From positions 66,064,779 to 66,128,778 of the forward strand of contig NC_090319.1 of the NCBI RefSeq assembly GCF_040869045.1: 64,000 bases of DNA. The letters are read 5' to 3'. This DNA comes from Eurosta solidaginis. Lineage: Eukaryota > Arthropoda > Insecta > Diptera > Tephritidae. Both the position numbers and the translations under genes were made by a program. This document shows positions 44,305 to 55,439 of the stretch, piece after piece; the stretch's first letter is position 1; each line of letters opens with the position of its first letter. A model generated the notes under the pieces. The model had not been told where the DNA came from, ran no database searches, and worked only from the letters and a program-made list of their open reading frames with translations.

Positions 44305-45114
44305 TATTATGATTGTTTGTGAGATTTTTTTTATGCTCAAATTTTTTTTACAAAAAAAAATTTAGGAATGCTGATGCACTTACATTGTTGTGTTTTCTTG
44401 TGTAGTCTGAATTTGAGTTCAATCTAAAGCTTATAGGAATGTAGCAAGTATAGTTGAACAACACCAAAGGCTCCATCAGAGTTTGAAATCACTTGTCCAA
44501 ACCTTTCGAAGTCAAAAAGGCGTCATAAAAGGCAACTACTTATCTTGCGATTACTTTAATTCGAAAATTCTAGCAATAGAACTATTTTTGGCGTATTCTA
44601 ATCAAATCGATTGGTCTTAATAAGCGCGCCGTAAGTGCTAACTTATGTGGCTGGACAAAATGAGGAAACGTTGAGTGACTTATTTTGTATTGTTGATTTT
44701 CCGACAGCGTGGATAAATGATGTTTATTGGAATGATTTTCAGGCATCCCTTATCGAATTTGATTTCGAGACAAACCGGTTTCGGCGTTGTGCCATCATCA
44801 GTGTAGATTTTCGTTCTGATCTGTTGTTGTCGTTTGTCTTGTACTTATAGTTCCTAGGTACATGAGCAGGTATTGTCAAAATGGATGTTTGTGTATATTT
44901 ATGTGTATGTGATGTGTGTTCATTCAGAACCGAAGATGGTTTTTACTGATCGATTTGTGTGGCTGATTGAGGCAGGTAAAAGTCAGTATTTCTAGTCGTT
45001 TAATCTCTTTTGTTTTGTGTTTATTTGTTGTTATCTGTTTGTCTGTTGTACCTGTGTGATTACTTTGTTTCTTGTAAATATTGTAGATTATCTATTTGAG
45101 TCTTCTAAAGTATA
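44305..45114. other. Unassigned, possible Penelope-like 3' sequence
   Basis: No gene supported. At 44767-44800 the sequence GAGACAAACCGGTTTCGGCG followed by TTGTGCCATCATC resembles, in reverse, the CGCCGAAACCGGT motif often seen near the ends of Penelope-like retroelements. The likeness is from memory. GT-rich sequence runs from 44850 to 45080. Confidence 0.3.
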
Positions 45115-45625
45115 CCATATCTTACTTACTTACTTAATTGGCGCTTAACCGTTTAAACGGTTATAGCAGTCCTACAAGGCGCGTCAGTTGTTTCTTTGCT
45201 CTGCCAACTGGCTCCAATTGGTCCCATCAAGGGAGCTTAAATCATTTTCCACCCGGTCCTTCCAACGGAGTGGGGCCGCCCTATAGCTCTGCTTCCATAG
45301 GCGTGTTCCGATAGAAACACTTTCTTTGCCGGAGCGTAACCTTTCATTCGCATAGCATGACCTAGCCTGCGTAGCGGCTGCATTTTAATTCGCTGGACTA
45401 TGTTGATGTGTGCCTAAAGCTCGTAAAGCTGATCGTTAAATCTGCTTCGGTACCCGCCATCGCCAACGCGTAGAGATCCATAAATCATTTCTCTCGAACA
45501 CTCCCAGAGCCGCTTCATCTGATGTTGTCATGGTCCGTGCTTCTGCGCTATATATCAGACGGGTACGATAAGTGACTTGTAGAGCATGATACCATATCTT
45601 ACAATATGTAAGAAACACTACTAAT
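45115..45625 (-). mobile_element. Non-LTR retrotransposon 3' end (RTE-like)
   Basis: The minus strand encodes TMTTSDEAALGVFERNDLW (frame 45436-45618) and, in other frames, remnants of the RLRW-GHV and GG-RGRG-P type C-terminus that follows the polymerase in these LINEs. The 3' end is a TTAAGTAAGTAAGTAAG microsatellite tail (45118-45136), typical of LINEs ending in short tandem repeats. Frames are broken. Confidence 0.65.
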
Positions 45626-46827
45626 ATAAAAGTTTTTCAGTTACTATTACCCGGCGCGTTGCAGCCACAGAAAAACCTATTTCAGAAACCAGACTTTCTT
45701 TAGAAGATCCACTTTATTCCCCTCTTTCTCCCTTTTCATCATTGTATTCTTATATATACCCCCTTTTCTAAGCCTCCTCTTTCTCTACGCCCTCTCATCT
45801 ACCTCCATCTGCTTTTCTTTCTATGCTTCTATACTTATTCGAAGAGAAGTACACAATTTCGAGCAAATCGCATCATACATATTTTGGAGTAGGTTGGTTC
45901 ACTTCCCGTATAGAAACTCATCTCAAATACGATCCGAGTCAAAGAGTCCAGAAAATAGTAAAAAAAATTAAAAAAAGAACTAGCGACCATAGAAATCAAG
46001 ATCAAAAATAGCACTCATAAATTTCGGTTCCAACTGGTGCGGGTAAATAGTGTTGCATTAGGGTAAAAATAAAGATCTGTCTATAAAAAAATATTTTTGC
46101 GCGATTTACCTCCGAGGAGATTAAAGTCGAGATTCTCTTCCAATTTGCATCGTGCTCATTTTAATTTTGCTTTGAAAGCGCTTAACTGGTTTAGTCGTAG
46201 GTGGTTCTTAAAACGTGTGTACCTTTGATTAATTAATTAGATTCATATACCTCTGTCTCGGAGATTTTGTAGGATGATATTTAGTATTTGATCTCAATCT
46301 GATAACAGTATCCCTTTCAAAACGCAAATACGTCTAAGAGGTCATTAGGAAGAATGAGGAATATTTCGGTTCATCTTTTGGTAAGTCATTTGCCCTCTTT
46401 TCTGCGCTAAATTTTGATTAGTTGACCAAATGCTAATTTTGTTCTTAAAACCTCTTTGCAGCGGTCTTCAACCTGTGAATGAATGAGATTGTCATATTGG
46501 TGCTATTTTTAGAAGTGGATTATTTTAAGATGAACGCCAATCATATCAACTGTGTCTTTGTTCTTTTTGGTAATGTAGTTGTTAGTTGTGATATTCTTCT
46601 CGCAATCTAGTCCCGCGGTGAGAGGATGAAGTTAAGGGTATACAAAGGTGGCTGTTGATCTCTGGCTTGTACCTTAAGGGTGCTTGTTCCCGGAAAGTAC
46701 CGGATCTATATTAGACAAAGACCCATCAAGCTCGATAACACTCCCAAAAAATGCTTCGGGGAGTGTCTTTATCGCTACAAAATTGAAAGAAAATCTGCGC
46801 TAAAGACTTTACAGTTTTAACTTCTTT
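45626..46827. other. Mostly unassigned, with two repeat fragments
   Basis: 46085-46165 is, on the minus strand, the 3' part of the tRNA-type SINE at 25657 (AGCACGATGCAAATTGGAAG and GATCTC-type CCTCGGAGGTAAATCGCGC). 46680-46790 is the 3' end of the SINE-like family found at 49431, with the hairpin at 46738-46766 and GCTACAA after it. The rest shows nothing I can name. Confidence 0.45.
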
Positions 46828-47699
46828 TTATACCTTTCATGAAAAAGAAATGGTATATTAACTGTAAGTCCTTAAAGGAAAATAGATAGATACACCAATA
46901 AATATACCGAAATGATCAGGATGAAGAGGTGTGTTGATTTAGCCATGCCCGTCTGTCTGTTTGTACGCAAACTAGTCCCTAAATATTTGAGATATCTTGA
47001 TAAAATTTGGTTAGCGGGTGTATTAAGGTGTCTGATTAGACATTTGTCGGAACCGAATGGGACCAGCATATATACCCCATACAACCGATTTCTCAGAAAA
47101 AGAGGATTTTTGTCATATCTTCCTCAATTTATCAGATTGAAGCTTCAAACTTTACCATATGCTTTCGTATATTGCACATATTGTTGTCTGAAAAAAAAAA
47201 TTGATGAGATTGGTCGTATATATAGCATATATCCCCTACAACCGATTGTTCAGATAAGAAGCTTTTCGTAATTACTGCCCCATTTTAACAGCTAGAAGCT
47301 TCAAATTCAAAGAGATCGGTGATATATATATTATATACCCCATACATATAAACTGTCATTTTTGCCCGCTTTTTAACGGCTAGAAGCTTCAAATTTCATC
47401 AAATACTTACGTTTGCGTTATATATTTTTAAGATACGATTTTCGTTGTCATAGCTATTTCATGCAGACCACAAAAAACGTGAAACTTTGCATCGTCACAC
47501 AAAGTACCTACCAATTTTTTATTTTTTATTTATTTTAAAAATTTCTTAGGTATGTACATCTGTTCACTATATATTTGATATCTTATGCAGCCGGTTATTT
47601 GGATATTACGAATGGGATAAGATTATTGTTCAGCCCCATTTCAGCCCCATTTATGAAAGGTATGAAATCTTCGGCACAGCCCGTCCCGTCTTTACTTGA
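46828..47699 (+). mobile_element. DINE-1-like element, family B, copy 2
   Basis: Starts TTTATACCTTTCATGAAAAAG (46828), followed by GGTATATTAAC, CCATGCCCGTCTGTC, GATATCTTGATAAAATTTGG and the ACAACCGATT blocks in the same order as copy 1. The end region carries TTTATGAAAGGTATGAA and TTCGGCACAGCCCG, so the 3' hairpin is damaged in this copy. Shorter than copy 1 by about 90 bp. Confidence 0.75.
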
Positions 47700-48820
47700 T
47701 TACTTTAAAATTTGAGAATAAACGTCAAACTTGCCAGTGCATACTTGTCAATTCAGCAACAACACTTTGTGTATCGGGTCTTTTTGATTCGATAACGTGT
47801 TGACACTTCGATATCAAAGGCGTTTTGGTTGCACTCTGTGGCTACAGCATCCAGATAACCAAGATTAATTAAAAAGTTCCTCAAACCGATATTTCTTCTA
47901 TCGTGCAAATTTGTGTTATATTCCAAAATGTTTGACATTTAAATTCAAATTTAACAAAGACCTATTAAAAAGGCAAGCCGATAGTCGAGATCATTAAAAG
48001 TGAGCTGTAGTTTTTTTATGTTTTACCATCTATCATAGTCTTAATTAAAATGTAAAGTTAAACTCATCTGATCTAAGTCATAGGCAAAGTCGTTAACTGG
48101 TGCTATTTGGCAAAATCAAGGGCTATCACATCGATAACACTCCCGAAGGCCTTCGCGGAGTGTCCTTAACGCTACAGCAACAATAACATACGCAAATATC
48201 ATACTTTCTGCGTTTTTTTTTTAAATTTATTTGTAGTAGAGAAAACGAACTTGGTTTTCAAGGAGCAAAGACTTTTTATTTAAAGATATTCGAATTGGTT
48301 CTTTGGTCTGTTCGAGAGAAAGGTCCTGCCGACGATTTATGGTGATGCCAACCGCTACGTCATGTAATGTGACGGCATGAAGAGGCTAAGGCACAGAAAG
48401 TATTCCTATCGACACCCATATCTGTAAACATATTAAGGGGGAAACCTCCGCCAAGAAGACTTGATATCTCTTTGTGTTCGCAATTGGTATCCGTTATGTT
48501 TTGAAATAGGGATAGTTAGCCTGACATTTTACGCATCTTCAAAATCACCTAGACGTTTAGGCGCCAATTGATTGTGACGACAACATTTCTTCATCTTTTT
48601 CCTTTCAATCAAACAAAGCCACCAACACAATGGCGCACAGTTATGGTTTATGGGTCTAAATTAAGTCGAGCTTTTTGGAAATTGCAAGACTCTTTTATTT
48701 GAAATGTGAATATGCGCCAATAAAGCTAAATTTATAAAAAAAATTGCAATAAATTTATTTCCTTTCCGTTTCTATCAATAAATATGAAATTGTACCTACG
48801 GTTATGGTGGTCCCTTGCCT
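47700..48820. other. Mostly unassigned, with LINE-like fragments
   Basis: 48120-48185 is another 3' end of the SINE-like family, with the hairpin at 48137-48163 followed by GCTACAGCAACAA. 48296-48420 on the plus strand reads GLFERKVLP-IYGDANRYV, similar to the C-terminal region of LINE polymerases. No intact gene. Confidence 0.35.
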
Positions 48821-48824
48821 GAGC

Positions 48825-50085
48825 CATACTACACACATGTATGCGGATGGTTCCAAATTAATGGAATGGGTTGAGTCTGCTGTTTCCTATGTTGACCCAG
48901 AAATAAGTAGATCCTACAGGGTGCCAGATTACTGCAGCGTTTATTAGGCGGGAATCATAGCAGTGAAGAAAACAGCAGAAATCCTGGAGGAGTCGTGCTT
49001 AAGCTGCAGTCGTGTCAATATATATATTGATAGCCAGGCTGCGATTAAGGCAATAACCTCACACAGTACATCATCGAGAAGAGCTTTGGAACGAAAAGAA
49101 GCTTTGGAAAAACTTCGCTCCGCACATCTTTACACAGGTTCCCGGTTATAAAGGAATAGCAGGTAACGAAAAGGCCGATGAGTTGGCAAAGGAAGGTACA
49201 ACACTCACTGGGTCCACGCTAGACATCTCAATCCGTTTAGGAGAAATCAAAAGGAGACAAGAGTTGCATATGATCCATCAAACAGGAAAGGCGTTGACAA
49301 AAGCGCTAGGCCGCAAAATTTCTAAGATCATGTGCAAGGCAAAAGTGGCTCATAACTCTGAACAGATAAAACTAATGCGAATACTGACTGGACACTGCCT
49401 TCTGGCGTCACATGCTTATAAGTTAGGCCTGTTGTTGTTGTTGTTGTTGTTGTAGCGATTAGTTACTCCCCGAAGGCTTTGGGGAGTGGTATCGATGTGA
49501 TGGTCCTTTGTCGGATACAGATCCGATACGCTCCGGTAACACAGCACCATTAAGGTGCTGGCCCGACCATCTCGGGAACGATTTATATGGCCACATTATA
49601 CCTTCAGGCCATCCCTCCCTTCCCACCCCCAAGTTCCATGAGGAGCTTGGGGTCGCCAGAGCCTCGTCTGTTAGTGAAACGGGATTCGCCGCTCGAAGGT
49701 GAGGTTGACAATTGGGTTGGAGAAGCTATATATTGCGCTACACAACCCCTTGAATCCCCTAAGTTAGGCCTCGTCAACAACAGCAACTGTAGGAAGTGTG
49801 AGCTGCAGTAAGAAACGGTTGAGCACGTTCTGAGTTCGTGTACTGCTCTCGCCAGACGAAGGCTGCAGCTATTAGAGGCGGCAGAATTGCCAGATCTCGA
49901 GGCAGCAATTAAGCTGGATCCTAGAAGTTTGCTAATATTTGCCAAGAGGACGGAGTTATTCTATAACATATATCCTGGCACCTGATTGTGATTCTTCCGT
50001 TTGCTCGTCAAACAAATTCTGGTAACACCATAGACACATTCAGTCAATGTCAGGTATTTATTGTTCAACCTAACTTAACTCACTG
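48825..50085 (+). mobile_element. I-type LINE 3' part, with a nested element
   Basis: The plus-strand RNase H starts with MYADGSKLMEW (about 48840) and continues YRVPDYCSVY-AGIIAVKKTAEILEE and VNIYIDSQAAIKAI (48963-49151). Then come ADELAKEGTTL and IRLGEIKRRQELHMI (49183-49430), ILTGHCLLASHAYKLG, and the Cys tail NCRKCELQ with LLIFAKRTELFYN up to about 49985. The 3' UTR has ACACATTCAGTCAATGT and ends in CAACCTAACTTAACTCAC. A SINE-like insertion splits it at 49431-49759. Stops at about 48948 and 49149 show decay. Confidence 0.8.
49419..49771 (-). mobile_element. SINE-like short retroelement with 12-bp target duplication
   Basis: Insert 49431-49759 lies between two copies of TAAGTTAGGCCT (49419-49430 and 49760-49771). 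Read on the minus strand it starts GGGGATTCAAGGGG and ends in a hairpin ACTCCCC-AAAGCCTTC-GGGGAGT, then GCTACAACAACAACAAC. The CAA-repeat tail and the duplication show retrotransposition. No protein is encoded, and no clear RNA polymerase III boxes were found, so it may be a LINE-derived short element instead of a tRNA SINE. Confidence 0.8.
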
Positions 50086-50154
50086 TTATCGAAAGATGAT
50101 CAAATATTCCGAGGCTGAAGAGAACGAACGATTCTAAAAAAATCACTTCCAGTT

Positions 50155-50410
50155 CGAGTTCTTGTACTCATAGCGATTAATTAAGGTACTTCCCGTAGGT
50201 TTCGGGAAATGTTACAGAACTAACCCAGCAAGGGGAACAAATTATATGACCACCATGAATATGGAGCAAATGACTGGAAGACGAAAAAGGAGAGCGGAAG
50301 AGCGGAGGAAGAAGAGTATGAGATAAAAACTTCTTAAAATGCATGCAGATATACCAAAGTTATTGTGGAACAACGTCTGCACGTATTGCCTCAGTGAAAT
50401 AAACCTGCAG
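50155..50410. mobile_element. Two short element remnants
   Basis: 50170-50260 is a minus-oriented 3' end of the SINE-like family (TAGCGATTAATTA, hairpin 50188-50211, AATTATATGACCACC). 50265-50400 resembles the 3' end of the non-autonomous Helitron at 59180-59300: ACTTCTTAAAATGCATGCAGAT and GGAACAACGTCTGC. In this copy the CTAG end is lost. Confidence 0.5.
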
Positions 50411-51017
50411 GTTCGTTGCTTAAGTATTTTGTTATGAAGTGAAAAGCTAAATGGTAGTTGGTGACGCTTTGAAACATTTGGCCTTGAAACTGCTTCTGCT
50501 ATTGGGTAAGGAATACGATTTGACAAATAAAGGCTATTAGCTCCAATATTTTATTTATTTAGTAGCTCAAAAATATTGAAAACGACTATACCGGGCGCTT
50601 AAACGCACTCAAAAGTATATGCGAGTGTGACTGAAATGTGGGTGTAAAGCGAAATATGTAAATTTTGCCTTTTATTAACTTTCGAGGTTTCTTTAGTAAT
50701 ACAAAATTATGTAAGCCAAGTGTTACGCCTGAGTCAACAATTGGGACCTTGTTGCATTTAAGGCAGTAGTAAGAGTAGGTAGGAGTAAAGCAAAAAAAAA
50801 AAAAGTATAAGAAAAGTAAATGCGTCTGGAGACGCTACTTACCAACACATATGAATAGTAAATTTGTTGTGACAAAGCGCATTTGGTCTAAAGCTTCAGC
50901 TGGTTTTTAAAGGATGCCGTTTTGTGCAATTTTAACAGTTGCTTCGCGCTGCTACAAGTTGTTCAACTTTTTTGATGGTATTGGTTTTTTTTTTGTTTTG
51001 TGCTTTTTTTTTTTTTT
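50411..51017. other. Unassigned AT-rich sequence
   Basis: No gene supported. The minus frame 50242-50526 overlaps the Helitron remnant and is not protein-like. A short A-rich tract lies at 50793-50806. Confidence 0.3.
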
Positions 51018-51590
51018 TTGTAAAATATTTTCACTATTACTCAATAGTGAATGGAGTTAGAGTATTAAACGATAATTGAAAATGTTGTTTTGCAGGAAGA
51101 GATTTGTGAGATTATTGCACTTTTTTGGTTTTGCTTTGAAAATCCACAACACTAAATTAGCCAACTATTGTTGGGTACTTCCAAGCAGCAAATTTTTTTT
51201 TTTTTTTTGCAAAATATTTTCACTATTACTCAATAGTGAATGGAGTTAGAGTATTAAACGATAAATGAAAATGTTGTTTTGCAGGAAGAGATTTGTGAGA
51301 TTATTGCACTTTTTTGGTTTTGCTTTGAAAATCCACAACACTAAATTAGCCAACTGTTGTTGGGTACTTCCAAGCAGCAAATTTTTTTTTTTTTTGTAAA
51401 ATATTTTCACTATTACTCAATAGTGAATGGAGTTAGAGTATTAAACGATAAATGAAAATGTTGTTTTGCAGGAAGAGATTTGTGAGATGTTTGCACTTTT
51501 TTTTTTGCTTTGAAAATCCACAACACTAAATTAGCCAGCTGTTGTTGGGTACTTCCAAGCAGCAAGTTTTTTTTTTTTTTTTTTTGCAAA
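51018..51590. repeat. Three tandem copies of a ~188-bp unit
   Basis: AAAATATTTTCACTATTACT starts the unit at 51022, 51211 and 51398 (steps of 189 and 187 bp). Each unit holds the perfect palindrome CACTATT-ACTC-AATAGTG, then GAGTTAGAGTATTAAACGAT, TTTTGCAGGAAGAGATTTG, CCACAACACTAAATTAGCCA and TTGTTGGGTACTTCCAAGC, and is separated from the next by a long T run. Identity is very high, so the array is recent or conserved by exchange. Confidence 0.85.
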
Positions 51591-52800
51591 CCGGCTGACC
51601 AATAAAGCAAAATTCAATGTGGTAATTTTAGATAAAAGCTTAACTGCTTAGTTGGTAGTTTGTTGATTTCTTAAGCTGGTCATGTGCATATGTGTGTGTA
51701 ATGAATGTACGAGCTCTTCATTTTGGCCTTCATTGGATGCGCGTTTGAGTCGATTTGTTTGTTGTTGACAATGAAAATGAAAGTGATTTGCTGCTAAATT
51801 TAACTTCGTTGATTATTTTAAGCACTTAAACTCTGATTTTTATTATTTGTTTGTTTTTCGAATTTGCTTTAATTTATAACGAGCTTGTTTGCTTAATAAT
51901 TTTGCAACTTTTTTGTTTGTTCACTTATTTTACTTTGTTTATTTATTTGATGCAATAATCTATGGAGCAACCAATATTGTTGCTATTTTCGTTGCAATGA
52001 GCCAATTTAAAAGTCAAATAAACTTTTAAGTTTACTATAATTTCGCGCTTATTTTTTATTTTTACTTGTTGTTGTAAAAACTCAAACAAAAAAAATCATA
52101 AAAAATTTAACGCACTTGTATAAGCAACTATTATTTTCATCAGCTTTATATTACAATAATGCAAAAATAATAATCATCACAACTAAAATTCCTTTTTTTT
52201 TAACTACTTTAACTACACCGTCAACAACTTTTATAATTTGGCCGCATATTTGACGTTATATTTTTTGTTGTTGTAAATTCCAAGCTATATTGTACCATCA
52301 AAAATTCATTAACAAACACTATGTAGTTTATCGAAATTTAATTTTTTTTATTTGCATACACAATCAATAAATATTTATCGATTTTAATTTTTTTTAGACA
52401 ATTGTTTGTTTCAATTTCATATTTAGCGCACCATACTCGAACACCTACCATTGTCGCCTGTTGCACATTACCAACTGAATTTTACGGCAAAATTACTTTG
52501 AATTTTGTCGTTGCCGCTTTGTTGGTTGCGCTCTATGTATTCACAGTTGTTATTGTATAAGCTCAGCTTGCGCATGCGCATGTGACCCTGACTTATGGCG
52601 TTAAGCTTTTGCGCAGGCGCAATTGTTAGCTTCGCCTTTTTGCTGTTTCCAACTGTTTATAAGCTTCGAAATAACTGCTAACGCCACCATTCGGTTATTT
52701 ATTGTTTCTGGTAAAAATTTGACTGCGTTTATGACTTTGAATTGGGTTTTATGCTTTTACAGCTTATAGTGAAGCATTATTCGTTAAACTTATTCTCACG
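51591..52800. other. AT-rich region with NRF1/Ewg-type sites, no element recognised
   Basis: Unlike most of the window, this stretch shows no transposon. It contains many TTTGTT-type runs and GTTGTTGTT. At 52569-52580 TGCGCATGCGCA is a perfect match to the NRF1/Erect-wing palindrome, and at 52610-52621 TGCGCAGGCGCA is a one-base variant, 41 bp away. It could be host regulatory DNA of a gene whose exons lie outside the window. Confidence 0.4.
52569..52621. promoter_or_regulatory. Paired NRF1/Erect-wing-type sites
   Basis: TGCGCATGCGCA (52569-52580) and TGCGCAGGCGCA (52610-52621). NRF1 and its fly relative Erect wing bind GCGCATGCGC as dimers, usually close to transcription starts. No start site or exon can be confirmed nearby. 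Confidence 0.4.
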
Positions 52801-52889
52801 AAGTGTTCGAGAAATCAATCAAATGCATTTCTCAATGCACTTTTGTGTTATTTGTTAAACCAGCAGACCTGGCATATTTCGTTTTACGC

Positions 52890-53750
52890 GAATTTTGGCA
52901 TTCTTGCATTTACAAATTTTCCACACTTCCATCTCTTATTCGTTCCTCGCATTCTTTTCCACCATCTCTCACCCAGTCTCCTTTTCCATCACCTTTTTTC
53001 CACCATTATCACTTACATATCTGCTTTCACTCTACGCTCTCTCATTGCCAATAACACTACTACCATCATTCCAGTACCAATAATATTCTCAGAACTTCCA
53101 GCACTACCTCTACCATCAGAAATTCCATTACCACCACCATTAATACTTCCAAGTAACTATTGCTTCTCTTACAAGTATCGCTATCACTACCACTACCATT
53201 ATCACAACACTAACACTACCACCACCACTGCTCCTACCATACTCACTATCTCTACCACGACCTATACTATTCCCACTACTATTATTACTGCTACTACCAC
53301 TACTGTTTCCACCACTAATGCTAAAACCACCACCACCACCACACACATTGTCACTACCTCTACCACAACCACCGCCACTATGACTGCCCTTACCTTCCAC
53401 CGCTACCATTGCCACTACCAGTTCCACTACCACTATCACTACAACTTCTAGTACCACTGTGACTGCCACTACCATTACTACCGCCACTACCACAACTACT
53501 ACCACTACCTCTACCTCTACCATTAGCACAACGCAACAACTACCGTTGCCCACGCCATTGCTACCAGCATTACCACTATCGGTAGCGTTTCCACTATCAT
53601 TACCTTACCACTATCAGAGCCACTATCACCACCACTACCATTACCATACCCATTTTCACTACTACTACCAATACAACTTTACCTACAACTACCACGACCA
53701 CTACCACTTCTACTACTACCATAAACAGCACAACTACCACTTAATGACTT
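52890..53750. repeat. Long imperfect trinucleotide tract (ACC/ACT/ATC)
   Basis: From about 53040 to 53745 the plus strand is an imperfect array of CAC, TAC, CAT and ACT triplets. It stays open in several frames on both strands (Thr-, His-Tyr- or Val-rich), which is the expected by-product of such a repeat and not evidence of a gene. The left flank 52920-53040 is pyrimidine-rich. Confidence 0.8.
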
Positions 53751-55432
53751 AAGTACTTCACCCATGATATAATCATTTCTATAGAACTTCAAAAAGGACT
53801 CCATTTAAGCGAATGGCCCCAAGCTGGGATATATCCCTAGACCTTTGAAAGTGAACAAATTTGCCTTCATTGGCATATTGTTACAGGGGATTCTTTTTTG
53901 AGGCTCTAGAAATGTTCTGTAATGCTTTATCAGAATAGCGGCGTGGCACCGCCCATAAAAAAGAAATGTCTTCCCATTTCCTCTTACAATAAAACTTGGT
54001 AAGTGAAATATCATTGATACAAAACTTTTTTTCGGTAAGGTATAACTTATAAGCCTACTCTACGACCCTTTTGAACATCTTTTATATAACCGTGGGTGTG
54101 GTCTTTAACCAATCCCGTCCAGTTTTACTAGAAATATTTCCTGCTATAAGGAAAATATATTGTAACGAATTTAGGGAAATCCTGGTTATTATTGCACCTT
54201 CTGCTAACGTTCGAATAGCCAAACTGTTGAATAAATCACTCCAATATTCAGTATTGCAAATTGGTCTTTATTCAGATTACTTTGGGAGTACTTCTAATTA
54301 GACTTCACTTCATAACTAATAGCATGCTTAAATCAAAAATGATTAGTCATTCGTCAGCTTGCGCTGCTTTTATACTCTCTGTTACCTGATCTGCATATTT
54401 CTCCAAAGGTCTAGACGTTGCACCTTCTAGAATTGTTGTATCTTCTGCTTGAAAATTTCAGTTATATGCGTGTGTATGTGTGAGTAACTACTTCGGCTGA
54501 TGACTACATGGGGGTGTGTGAGATGAGACATCTCTTCGTCGCCTTCTACATAAAAGTGTCTGCTTTACTGTTGTTGTGCATTTACTTAGTAGCAGCTTAG
54601 TGATGCTAATATTCGTCAAAATATGCACCCAATCTTATTACGATCCGTTAATTTTTCTTCGAGTTATACTTCCGAAACATGGAAAATCGGTTGGTCATAA
54701 AAGGGGCGGTGCCACTCCCATTTTCAAAAATTTAATTTTTTTGTTATAATTTCACTTGCAAAATGCAACACCATTGATATATAGCTCCTTTTGCAAAGAT
54801 ATAATTTATTTCTTTCGTCCACGACCCTTTTAAAAATATTTTAAATAAAAGTGGGGGTGGTTCTTAGTCGATTTTAATCATCTTCTCTAAGTATATATTA
54901 TTTATCAGGAATAGTTTCTCTACCAAATTTCAATGTGATATCTTTAACAGCCTTCTACTTACGGCTTGTTAAACTTCCAAATTTTCTTATAAATGTGAGT
55001 GTTGCGAACCCTATATTCCAAAATTTTTTGAAACTTGTATTTTGTGTCATAAAGCCAATTCACATACCAAATTTCATTAGCTTAGCGGTATTCGTTTTTG
55101 AATTATCTCATTTTTTCATTTCTATAAATTTTCCAATTCGAAAAAGTGGGCGTGCTTATCGTCCAATTTCGCTAATTTTCAATACCAATATATTCTGGGT
55201 CCAGATAAGCCCATTTGATGAAGTTATCTCAATATTTGCTCAAGTTATCGTGTTATGTACGGATTGACGGACGGACGCACATGGCTTAATCAAATTTTTT
55301 TTCGATATAGATGATTTTGATATATGTAAGTCTATATCTATCTAGATTCCTTTATACCTCTACAACGAACCGTTATCCAATCAAAGTTAATATAATCTAT
55401 GTGCAAAGCACGCTGAGTATATAAGAAACTCA
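53751..55432 (-). mobile_element. DINE-1-like element, diverged family A, reversed, with nested LTR
   Basis: The 5' end is at about 55420, where the reverse strand reads TATACTCAGCGTGC. It is followed leftwards by TTAACTTTGATTGGATAACG and GGTATAAAGGAATCTAGATA, which match the family A start. Farther left come CGTCCGTCC-like sequence and GTGGCACCGCCC boxes (53940). The left boundary is not clear and may be about 53760. A solo LTR is inserted at 54161. Confidence 0.55.
54161..54640 (-). repeat. Solo LTR of the Gypsy family at 5.5-9.95 kb
   Basis: Begins TGTAACGAATTTAGGG. It shares AACGTTCGAATAGCC-type, AACTGTTGAATAAAT, GGTCTTTATT, AGCATGCTTAAATCAAA and CTTTTATACT blocks with the LTR at 5555-5945. 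On the minus strand it has TATAAAAG (54367-54374) and AATAAA (54267-54272). No internal region is attached. The right end lies between about 54600 and 54645; a clean target duplication was not seen. Confidence 0.65.
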
Positions 55433-55439
55433 AGACATA

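Noticed and set aside
51413..51610. 65-residue minus frame across the third tandem unit
   Set aside because: Created by the poly-T spacer and the repeat unit; the equivalent frame is not open in the other two units.
52843..53553. Long Thr-rich and Gly/Val-rich frames on both strands
   Set aside because: They come from a trinucleotide array that lacks stops in several frames at once; no start context, domain or splice evidence.
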